A stretch of 61,032 nucleotides of DNA from an uncultured Geobacteraceae bacterium (GTDB lineage Bacteria > Desulfobacterota > Desulfuromonadia > Geobacterales > Pseudopelobacteraceae), in the NCBI GenBank assembly GCA_903925005.1, contig CAIYDX010000269.1:1-61032 (forward strand). Direction: 5' to 3'. Each line of letters begins with the position of its first letter. The stretch's first letter is position 1. Below the pieces are notes generated by a model. The model saw only the letters and a list, made by a program, of their open reading frames with translations, had not been told where the DNA came from and made no database searches. Both the position numbers and the translations under genes were made by a program. Of the stretch, positions 54,068 through 61,032 are shown one piece after another.

Positions 54068-54300
54068 GTGTACGAAGAGAGATACATGAATTAGATCACA
54101 AGAGGCCTCAGACCTACATTCGTTACAACTATGGTGGTTGATTGTTGACTTGGAGGTGCAAATCCTCTACGGACCCAGATGGTGGAAACCGCAGGTGGCC
54201 GGTAAGGGTGCGGCAAACGTCACGGGAATACAGGATAACTCTGCTTCGTAGGCGGCAAATCAAAGGGTCGCGGCTGAGTAATAAGTCTGATTTCCAAATA
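54068..54300 (+). ncRNA. Possible 5' remnant of a group II intron
   Basis: The non-coding stretch contains GGAGGTGCAAATCCTC, CCAGATGGTGGAAACCGC, AAGGGTGCGGCAA, TCACGGGAA and CTTCGTAGGCGGCAAA, in an order that recalls domain I of bacterial group II introns. No reverse transcriptase gene or domain V was found, so at best it is a truncated relic. The call is by pattern memory. Confidence 0.3.
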
Positions 54301-54341
54301 GAGTGTAACCTTTGTTTACAAGCCTCTGTGCAAAAAATGTA

Positions 54342-54376
54342 TTGACATAATTAATAAAGGAATGAATATTCGTTCC
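54342..54376 (+). promoter_or_regulatory. Promoter and operator of the TetR gene
   Basis: TTGACA (54342-54347), 17-base spacer, AATATT (54365-54370) overlapped by the near-palindrome GGAATGAATATTCGTTCC (54359-54376). The half-site GGAATGAAT recurs upstream of the efflux operon at 55037, pointing to autoregulation. Confidence 0.6.
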
Positions 54377-54438
54377 ATATTTTTTTTGTACCGTTTTCAC
54401 AGCATTTTGCAGTGGATACGTTGATTTGGAGGTTACTG

Positions 54439-55014
54439 ATGGCAAAATCCGACAAGCGTGACAAGGTCGTACGTGCCGCTCTCGAACTGATTGCCGAGCG
54501 CGGTTATCATGGGGCTCCCATGGCAATGATCGCCGAACAGGCAGGGGTTGGAGCCGGAACGATCTATCGCTATTTTGAAAACAAGGATGCCCTGATAATA
54601 GATCTCTATCGGGAGATCGATGAGAGAATCTACGCTGCCATTATGGCGGGGTACGCGCCGGAAAAGCCGATCAGGGAGCGATTTCATCACATCATCACGG
54701 TGCTGATGCGGTACTTCATCGAGCACCCTTCCGATTTCCGCTACCTGGGGCAGTTCCATAATTCCCCCTACGGCGCGGAGGTGCGCCGGAACATTATTCT
54801 GAGTAATAATGGGGACAACTATATTTATAGACAGCTGCTAGAGGAGGGCGTTTCCCAGCAGGTGATCAAGGATCTTCCTATGGTTGTCCTCTTTGCATTG
54901 GCTTTTGGCCCACTCAAGGCTGTGGTGCGGGATCACATTCTAGGTTTTATCACACTGGACGATGCCATGATCGAGCAAATCATGGAAGCCAGTTGGGACG
55001 GGATCAGGAGATAG
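54439..55014 (+). CDS. TetR/AcrR-family repressor
   Basis: 191 residues from the ATG at 54439 (GGAGG 6 bases upstream). N-terminal TetR DNA-binding domain (VVRAALELIAERGYHGAPMA, EQAGVGAGTIYRYFENKDAL) and a helical ligand-binding domain. It stands upstream of an RND efflux operon on the same strand, and very likely represses it and itself through the GGAATGAAT-type palindromes. Confidence 0.92.
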   Translation: MAKSDKRDKVVRAALELIAERGYHGAPMAMIAEQAGVGAGTIYRYFENKDALIIDLYREIDERIYAAIMAGYAPEKPIRERFHHIITVLMRYFIEHPSDFRYLGQFHNSPYGAEVRRNIILSNNGDNYIYRQLLEEGVSQQVIKDLPMVVLFALAFGPLKAVVRDHILGFITLDDAMIEQIMEASWDGIRR

Positions 55015-55036
55015 GAATCATTTTTTTAACTATATG

Positions 55037-55054
55037 GGAATGAATGTCCATTCT
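55037..55054 (+). promoter_or_regulatory. Predicted TetR operator before the efflux operon
   Basis: GGAATGAATGTCCATTCT (55037-55054) shares nine leading bases with the palindrome at 54359 and keeps GAATG/CATTC dyad symmetry. It lies about 25 bases before the adaptor start. Confidence 0.55.
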
Positions 55055-55077
55055 TAAAATTAATATTGAGGTGTTAC

Positions 55078-56271
55078 ATGCAAATCAACGGTAGATTCAA
55101 GAACATATACATAGTGGGATTTATCGCGGTAATCCTGATGGTGACCGGTTGCGAGAAAAAACCTGGTGCAAGTCCACCGCCAAGTGGTCCTCCCGAAGTA
55201 GGAGTAATAGTGATTAAACCACAAAGCGTTTTGCTGACCACCGAACTGTCAGGGCGCACGTCGCCTCAACTGATTGCCGAGGTTCGGCCGCAGGTTAACG
55301 GGATCATTCAGAGGCGGGTATTTACCGAAGGGAGCGAGGTAAAGGCCGGTCAGTTGCTGTATCAAATTGATCCGGCAATGTATCAGGCCGCCTATGACAG
55401 CGCCAAGGCGGCCGAAGCGCGGGCCGAGGCTAATCTTATGGCGGTTCGGCTCAAGGCTGAACGCTACAAGGATCTGGTCGGCATCAAGGCGGTGAGCCAG
55501 CAGGACAACGATGATGCTCATGCCGGACTCAAACAGGCCGAAGCCGATGTTGCCGCCACCAAGGCGGCGGTGGAAGCAGCCCGTATCAACCTTGCCTATA
55601 CCAAAGTGACTGCCCCCATCTCCGGACGGATCGGCCGTTCGACCGTGACCGACGGTGCTTTGGTAACCGCCAGCCAGCCGGCGGCGCTGGCTACCATTCA
55701 GCAGCTCGGCTCCATGTTTGTCGATGTGACCCAGTCAACCGCCGAGATGCTTAGATTGAAGCAGAATCTTGCAAACGGGATATTGAAAAAAAGTGGTTCA
55801 GCACAGGTGAAATTACTCATGGAAGACGGCTCTCCGTACCCGCAGACCGGAACGCTCAAATTTTCGGAAGTCACGGTTGATCAAACCACCGGTTCCGTCA
55901 CCCTGCGCGCGATCTTTCCCAATCCCAAGCAAACGCTTCTCCCCGGCATGTTTGTGCGTGCCGTTTTGGAGGAGGGGGTAAACGAAAACGGCATCCTTGT
56001 GCCGCAACGTGGTGTTTCCCGTAATCCGAAAGGGGAAGCCATGGTTATGACGGTGGGAGCAGATGAGAAAGTGGAGCCGCGCCAGATCAAGGTAGTCCGT
56101 ACGGTTGGCGACAACTGGCTGGTCAGCGAAGGCCTGAAAGCGGGGGATCGTGTTATCCTGGAGGGGGTGCAGAGGGCAAGGCCTGGAACGCAGGTCAAAA
56201 CTTTTCCATTTGGCAGCGCCCCTGCAACGACTCCCGCCGGCGCCCCACAACAGCCACCAGCCAAAAAATAA
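55078..56271 (+). CDS. RND efflux periplasmic adaptor (AcrA/MexA type) lipoprotein
   Basis: 397 residues from the ATG at 55078 (GAGGTG upstream). Lipoprotein signal (AVILMVTGC). Membrane-fusion-protein layout: barrel-sandwich halves (EVRPQVNGIIQRRVFTEGSE; ITYTKVTAPISGRIG-like NLAYTKVTAPISGRIG), helical hairpin between them (about 95-160), beta-barrel and membrane-proximal domain, and a Pro/Ala-rich tail. It bridges the inner-membrane pump and outer-membrane channel. The pump gene follows after 12 bases. Confidence 0.94.
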   Translation: MQINGRFKNIYIVGFIAVILMVTGCEKKPGASPPPSGPPEVGVIVIKPQSVLLTTELSGRTSPQLIAEVRPQVNGIIQRRVFTEGSEVKAGQLLYQIDPAMYQAAYDSAKAAEARAEANLMAVRLKAERYKDLVGIKAVSQQDNDDAHAGLKQAEADVAATKAAVEAARINLAYTKVTAPISGRIGRSTVTDGALVTASQPAALATIQQLGSMFVDVTQSTAEMLRLKQNLANGILKKSGSAQVKLLMEDGSPYPQTGTLKFSEVTVDQTTGSVTLRAIFPNPKQTLLPGMFVRAVLEEGVNENGILVPQRGVSRNPKGEAMVMTVGADEKVEPRQIKVVRTVGDNWLVSEGLKAGDRVILEGVQRARPGTQVKTFPFGSAPATTPAGAPQQPPAKK

Positions 56272-56283
56272 AGGAGCCGATTC

Positions 56284-59200
56284 ATGCCTAAATTTTTCAT
56301 CAATCGCCCGATCTTTGCCTGGGTGATCACTATCATGGTCATGCTGGTCGGTCTACTGTCGATCAAGAAGCTGCCGGTCTCGCAGTATCCGGCAATCGCT
56401 CCGCCGAATATTGCCATCAACGCCACCTATCCGGGCGCTTCGGCCCAGACCGTGCAAGATACGGTAACACAGGTCATCGAGCAGAAGCTGAACGGCATCG
56501 ACAACCTGATCTACATGGCCTCCACCAGCGACTCATCCGGCGCAGTATCTATTATCCTTACCTTCAAGGCCGGCACCGACCCCAATATCGCCCAGGTGCA
56601 GGTGCAGAACAAACTGCAGCTTGCCGTGCCGCTTCTGCCCCAGATAGTGCAGAAACAGGGGATCTCGGTGCTCAAATCCAGCAGGAACTATCTACTGATC
56701 GTCGGTCTGGTCTCGGAAGACGGCTCCATGGATCGCAACTCCCTGACCGACTATATGGTTTCCAATCTCCAGGACATTGTCAGCCGCCTGGATGGTGTGG
56801 GTGAACTGCTGCTGTTCGGCACCCAGAACGCCATGAGGATCTGGCTGAACCCGGCCAAGCTGAACAACTACCATATGACCACCAACGACGTAATCACGGC
56901 GTTGCAGGCCCAGAACGTCCAGGTCTCGGCCGGACAGTTCGGCGGCCTCCCCGCTACAAAAGGGCAACAGTTAAATGCCACTATCAACGCGCGGGCCCTG
57001 CTGCAGGACTCGGATCAGTTCGACGCCATCATCCTGCGCACCAACAGCGACGGATCAACGGTCAAACTCAAGGATGTGGCCGAGAGCAGGATCGGCACCG
57101 AGAACTATGAAATCCAGTCCTACTACAACGGCAAACCGCTGGGAGGCATGGCGGTCCGCCTGGCGGCCGGAGCCAACGCTCTGGAAACCGGCGACCGAGT
57201 CAAAGCCAAGATGGCGGAGCTGTCCAAATATTTTCCCCCCGGCGTAAAGGTTGTCTATCCCTACGACTCCACCCCCTTTGTCAAAATCTCCGTCAAAGAG
57301 GTAGTCCACACGCTGATTGAAGCGGTCTTCCTGGTCTTCATCATCATGTTTCTCTTCCTGCAGAATATCAGAGCCACCCTGATCCCGACCATAGCGGTGC
57401 CGGTGGTTCTGCTGGGAACCATGGGAGTGCTGGCAGCCTGCGGTTTCTCCATCAATACCCTGACCATGTTCGCTCTGGTCATCGTCATCGGCCTTTTGGT
57501 GGATGACGCCATTGTCGTAGTCGAGAACGTCGAACGCATCATGACCGAGGAGGGGCTTCCGCCCAAGGAAGCGACCATCAAGTCGATGGGACAGATCACC
57601 AGCGCCCTCTGGGGCATCGCCACCGTGTTGGCTGCGGTCTTCCTTCCCATGGCCTTTTTCGGCGGCTCCACCGGCGTCATCTACCGGCAGTTCTCCATTA
57701 CAATCATCTCCGCGATGATCCTGTCGGTATTCGTGGCGATGATCCTGACGCCGGCGCTCTGCGCAACGATCCTTAAACCGGTCGAAAAGGGGCATCATGC
57801 CGGCGAGACCGGCTGGTTCTCAGGTTTTTTCCGCTACTTCAACAGGGCGTTCGAGTTCTGCCGCGACAAATACGAAGGAATAGTCGGCCGCTCCTTCGGT
57901 AAACCGATTCGCTACCTGATGGTCTACTCTGCAATTGTGGTTGCCATGGCCTATTTTTTCCTGCATCTCCCTACTTCGTTCCTGCCGGATGAGGACCAGG
58001 GTTTTCTCCTCTGCCAGGTTCAACTGCCGGCAGGTGCCACCCAGGAACGGACCATCCAGACTATTCGGCAGATGGAACAACATTTTCTAGAAAAGGAATC
58101 TAAAACGGTTGAGGGGATCATCACCGTGGCCGGGTTCAGTTTTGCCGGTCGTGGGCAAAACATGGGGCTGGCCTGGGTGAAGCTGAAGGATTGGGATGTG
58201 CGCAAAACCCCCGATTTGAAAGCACGCGCAATTGCCGGTCGGGCCATGAAAGCCTTCTCCGGAATTCGTGACGGCATAGCCTTTGCTTTTTCACCACCGG
58301 CGGTACTCGAACTGGGGGTGGCGAACGGTTTTGACTTCCAACTGCAGGATCGTGGCGGTCTGGGGCATGAAAAGCTGATGGAGGCGCGCAGCCAGCTACT
58401 GGGGTTGGCCATGAAAAACCCCAAGCTGACCTCAGTGCGCCCCAATGGCCAGGACGACTCACCCCAGTTCAAGCTTGACATTGACGATGTACGGGCCGGC
58501 TCTCTGGGCGTATCCCAGGCGGATATCAATAATGTGCTTTCCACGGCCTGGGGAAGCACCTACGTCAGCGACTTCATTCAGAACGGCCGGGTCAAAAAGG
58601 TCTATCTGATGTCCGATCCCAATTACCGCATGCTGCCGGAGGATATCAACGGCTGGTATGTCAGCAACAAGAGCGGCCAGATGGTTCCGTTCTCTGCCTT
58701 TGCAACGTCCCGCTGGCAGTATGGTTCGCCCCGTCTTGAACGATACAACGGCATTCCGTCCGTGGAGGTCCTGGGTCAGGCCGCGCCGGGAATAAGTACC
58801 GGCGAAGCCATGGCCGAGGTTGAAAAAATGGCAACTCAGCTGCCGCCCGGCATCGGTTACGAATGGACCGGTCTCTCCTATGAGGAAAGGAACGCGGGCG
58901 CCCAGGCGCCGGCGCTCTATGCAATATCGCTGCTGGTGGTGTTCCTCTCCGTGGCGGCGCTGTATGAGAGTTGGACCATTCCCTTCGTCAACCTGCTGAT
59001 GCTGCCGCTCGGACTTGTCGGAGCGGTTGTCGCGGTAAAACTGAGGATGTTCCCCAACGACGTCTATCTCCAGATCGGTCTGCTCACCACCGTGGGACTC
59101 TCCACCAAGAATGCCATCCTGATCATCCAGTTCATCAAGGAACAGATGCACCAGGGGCATGAATTGGTTGAGGCCACCCTGACAGCGGTGAAGATTCGAC

Positions 59201-59460
59201 TCCGTCCGGTCATCATGACCTCTCTGGCCTTCTTCTTCGGCACCCTGCCGTTGGCGCTGACCAAGGGGGCCGGGGCCGCAGCCCAGAACGCTATCGGCAC
59301 CGCCGTTACCGGGGGGCTGCTCTCGGCCACCTTCATCGACCTGATATTTATTCCGTTTTTCTTTGTCATGGTGTCACGGTTGTTTGGCCGAAAGAAATAC
59401 AAGCATCACGATGTTCCGGAACAACCGACCGATTCAATCAAAACTTTGGAGGGACATTGA
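56284..59460 (+). CDS. RND multidrug efflux pump (HAE1, AcrB/MexB type)
   Basis: 1058 residues, twelve helices in two homologous halves with large periplasmic loops. The N-terminus [17 protein letters not shown] and the proton-relay helix with paired Asp ([18 protein letters not shown], near 405) are typical, with the partner Lys helix in the second half ([18 protein letters not shown]). It exports hydrophobic drugs or solvents using the proton gradient; substrate is not predictable. Overlaps nothing, and the outer-membrane gene begins one base after its stop. Confidence 0.96.
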   Translation: MPKFFINRPIFAWVITIMVMLVGLLSIKKLPVSQYPAIAPPNIAINATYPGASAQTVQDTVTQVIEQKLNGIDNLIYMASTSDSSGAVSIILTFKAGTDPNIAQVQVQNKLQLAVPLLPQIVQKQGISVLKSSRNYLLIVGLVSEDGSMDRNSLTDYMVSNLQDIVSRLDGVGELLLFGTQNAMRIWLNPAKLNNYHMTTNDVITALQAQNVQVSAGQFGGLPATKGQQLNATINARALLQDSDQFDAIILRTNSDGSTVKLKDVAESRIGTENYEIQSYYNGKPLGGMAVRLAAGANALETGDRVKAKMAELSKYFPPGVKVVYPYDSTPFVKISVKEVVHTLIEAVFLVFIIMFLFLQNIRATLIPTIAVPVVLLGTMGVLAACGFSINTLTMFALVIVIGLLVDDAIVVVENVERIMTEEGLPPKEATIKSMGQITSALWGIATVLAAVFLPMAFFGGSTGVIYRQFSITIISAMILSVFVAMILTPALCATILKPVEKGHHAGETGWFSGFFRYFNRAFEFCRDKYEGIVGRSFGKPIRYLMVYSAIVVAMAYFFLHLPTSFLPDEDQGFLLCQVQLPAGATQERTIQTIRQMEQHFLEKESKTVEGIITVAGFSFAGRGQNMGLAWVKLKDWDVRKTPDLKARAIAGRAMKAFSGIRDGIAFAFSPPAVLELGVANGFDFQLQDRGGLGHEKLMEARSQLLGLAMKNPKLTSVRPNGQDDSPQFKLDIDDVRAGSLGVSQADINNVLSTAWGSTYVSDFIQNGRVKKVYLMSDPNYRMLPEDINGWYVSNKSGQMVPFSAFATSRWQYGSPRLERYNGIPSVEVLGQAAPGISTGEAMAEVEKMATQLPPGIGYEWTGLSYEERNAGAQAPALYAISLLVVFLSVAALYESWTIPFVNLLMLPLGLVGAVVAVKLRMFPNDVYLQIGLLTTVGLSTKNAILIIQFIKEQMHQGHELVEATLTAVKIRLRPVIMTSLAFFFGTLPLALTKGAGAAAQNAIGTAVTGGLLSATFIDLIFIPFFFVMVSRLFGRKKYKHHDVPEQPTDSIKTLEGH

Positions 59461-59461
59461 C

Positions 59462-60895
59462 ATGATACGGATGAAACGCATGACGACAGCCCTCTGCATC
59501 CCTCTTGGAACGCTCTTTTGCCTGAGCGGCTGTTCAAGTATGGCTCCGAAATACGTGACGCCCGATGCGCCGGTAACGGCAGCCTGGCCCAGCGGCCCCG
59601 CATATACGGCTGAAGTCGCCAAACAGTCGCAAAAGCAGTTAGCCGACATTCCCTGGCAGGAGTTTTTTGTCGATCCGCAACTTCGGAAGGTGATCGTACT
59701 GGCACTGGAAAACAACCGCGACCTGCGTGTGGCGCTTCTCAACATAGAGAGATCACAGGCACAGTTTCAGATCCGCAGATCCGATCTCTTCCCCAAGATC
59801 AACGCCACTGCCGGCGCCAACTATCAGCGGATCCCTGCAGGTTTTTCCTCTACCGGCAAGCCCGTAACCGTCGATCAATACAGCGTAGGCCTCGGCGTCG
59901 CCTCTTATGAGCTGGACCTGTTCGGCCGAGTGCAGAGCCTCAAGGATCAGGCGCTGCAGCAATACCTTGCTACAGAACAGGCACGGCGCAGCGTGCAGAT
60001 TAGCCTGGTTTCCCAGGTTGCCTCATCCTACCTGACCCTGATGGCCGACCGGGAGCGTTTACAGCTCGCCAAGGAAACCCTGACCAGCCAGCAGTCATCA
60101 TACCAGCTCATCCGGCGTCGCTTCGAGGCGGGCGTATCCTCGACCCTCGATCTCAATCAAGCTCAGACCAGCGTGGATGCGGCACGGGTGGACATCGCCC
60201 GTTTCACGACCCTGGTTGCTCAGGATGAGAACTCCCTGAATTCAATCGTGGGCTCGTCGATACCGGCGGAACTGCTCCCGAAGAAGTTTACCGATACTCT
60301 CGCCGCCATGAAGGGGGTGCCCCCCGGACTGCCTTCCGACGTGCTGCTCCGTCGCCCTGACATCCTCCAGGCCGAAGGGCAGCTTAAGGGAGCTAATGCC
60401 AATATCGGCGCGGCGCGGGCGGCGTTCTTTCCCAAAATTACCTTGGTCTCGTCTGTCGGCTTCGGCAGCGAAGGGCTGTCCGGACTCTTTAATAAAGATT
60501 CTTTTGCTTGGCAATTTGCCCCGCAAATTTCCATCCCGATCTTCGACGCCGGCAGCAACAAGGCGAATCTGAAGGTGGCCGAAGTTGACCGTGACATCAT
60601 GGTGGCTCAGTATGAGAAGGCTATCCAGATAGCTTTTCGGGAAGTGGCCGACGCGCTGGCCCAGCAAGGCACCATCAACGAAGAGGTTGCCGCGCAGCAA
60701 TCGCTTGCCGATGCGACCAGTGAAAGTTACCGTCTCACCATGGCCCGTTACGACAAAGGGGTCGACAGTTATCTGAACGTCCTCTATTCGCAGCGTTCAC
60801 TTTACAGCGCTCAGCAGGCTCTGATAAACGTGCAGCTTGCCCGGCTGACCAATGTGGTGACATTTTACAAAGTGCTTGGCGGAGGGGGTGAGTAA
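59462..60895 (+). CDS. Outer-membrane efflux lipoprotein (OprM/NodT type)
   Basis: 477 residues from the ATG at 59462 (GGAGGG 8 bases upstream); the frame is open 99 bases further up but inside the pump gene. Lipoprotein signal (LGTLFCLSGCSSM). Two repeats of the TolC-like fold are visible, with paired coiled-coil regions and the conserved GLPSDVLLRRPDILQAEGQL, and IGAARAAFFPKITL. It forms the exit duct for the RND pump, completing a tripartite system. Confidence 0.94.
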   Translation: MIRMKRMTTALCIPLGTLFCLSGCSSMAPKYVTPDAPVTAAWPSGPAYTAEVAKQSQKQLADIPWQEFFVDPQLRKVIVLALENNRDLRVALLNIERSQAQFQIRRSDLFPKINATAGANYQRIPAGFSSTGKPVTVDQYSVGLGVASYELDLFGRVQSLKDQALQQYLATEQARRSVQISLVSQVASSYLTLMADRERLQLAKETLTSQQSSYQLIRRRFEAGVSSTLDLNQAQTSVDAARVDIARFTTLVAQDENSLNSIVGSSIPAELLPKKFTDTLAAMKGVPPGLPSDVLLRRPDILQAEGQLKGANANIGAARAAFFPKITLVSSVGFGSEGLSGLFNKDSFAWQFAPQISIPIFDAGSNKANLKVAEVDRDIMVAQYEKAIQIAFREVADALAQQGTINEEVAAQQSLADATSESYRLTMARYDKGVDSYLNVLYSQRSLYSAQQALINVQLARLTNVVTFYKVLGGGGE

Positions 60896-60954
60896 TTCCA
60901 TTTCTAATTCAAGTATGATATAAATGTCTCATTCTCTTTATCCGGAGGTGAGTC

Positions 60955-61032
60955 ATGGCACGTAGAGCAGGTGGTCACCAGTTCCTTGAAAAGGCAAAAG
61001 AGCTTTTGGTCAGCGCCAAGACAGCTAAAGAA
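60955..61032 (+). CDS. N-terminus of a helix-turn-helix, possibly IS630-type protein (cut by window end)
   Basis: ATG at 60955 with GGAGGTG 5 bases upstream; 26 residues visible (starting MARRAGGHQFLEKAKELLVS, then AKTAKE). The start resembles the N-terminal helix of IS630-family transposases or related helix-turn-helix proteins, with a typical lead-in of charged helix before the DNA-binding motif. Too little is seen to decide. Confidence 0.4.
   Translation, partial: MARRAGGHQFLEKAKELLVSAKTAKE

Noticed and set aside
54068..54300. Cobalamin or GEMM (c-di-GMP) riboswitch upstream of the TetR gene
   Set aside because: Some short strings look similar, but the B12-box and the GEMM receptor motifs are absent and a promoter follows the region.

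Overview
The window looks like a chromosomal segment of a Geobacter-type member of the Desulfuromonadota (Geobacteraceae or close kin). The grounds are multiheme c-type cytochromes beside a membrane cytochrome b, haem-binding sensor proteins, abundant hybrid histidine kinases and sigma-54 activators, and a trpS-scpA-scpB-MEMO order. The assignment rests on gene content only; no rRNA or tRNA gene was seen.

Layout. 0-1.9 kb: C-terminal part of a very large octapeptide-repeat, calcium-loop surface/secreted protein. 1.9-9.7 kb: housekeeping genes (dut, trpS, scpA, scpB, MEMO protein, upp) and a cell-wall group (L,D-transpeptidase lipoprotein, DAACS symporter, VanX-type dipeptidase). 9.7-11.2 kb: a decayed patch with remnants of a HicB-like antitoxin, a DUF4160 partner and a membrane protein, an intact DUF2442 gene, a small Cys-rich protein and a ferredoxin. 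11.3-19.6 kb: central metabolism (ilvE, pyruvate carboxylase, 2-oxo acid dehydrogenase E1alpha/E1beta/E2). 20-29.5 kb: a signalling island on the minus strand. It has a four-gene overlapping operon (TonB-dependent receptor, YfiR-like periplasmic protein, CHASE8-like hybrid kinase, sigma-54 activator) followed by two promoter regions of identical geometry. Each carries a -24/-12 element and three 16-bp TGTCC-N6-GGACA sites, and they serve a CheX-like plus EAL/HDOD gene pair and a small NHLP-clan-like gene.

29.7-41 kb: DUF2132, glnD, a Gate-domain transporter-like protein, then a receptor-less chemosensory cluster (triple-receiver hybrid kinase, CheR, CheB, second hybrid kinase). 41-52 kb: a respiratory and regulatory island. 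A heptahaem cytochrome with membrane anchor and EF-hand, a cytochrome b, a nonahaem cytochrome and a kinase-less dihaem sensor form one operon. It sits beside a histidine kinase with the same dihaem domain and a sigma-54 activator, resembling the CbcBA/BccR locus of G. sulfurreducens. Three small membrane protein families occur here and again in a second copy at 50.3-52.1 kb, so the set seems to have been duplicated.

52-61 kb: xerD (probable CTG start), an mqsRA toxin-antitoxin pair with an operator-containing, apparently leaderless promoter, a possible group II intron remnant, and a TetR-controlled RND efflux operon (regulator, adaptor, pump, outer-membrane factor) with matching palindromes at both promoters. 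The window ends inside a gene that may belong to an insertion sequence.

The strongest candidates for undescribed biology are the duplicated operator/promoter architecture of the 20-29 kb signalling island, and the dihaem sensor domain (CXXCH plus CX4CH) shared by a kinase and a cytochrome-operon protein beside the duplicated small membrane protein set.
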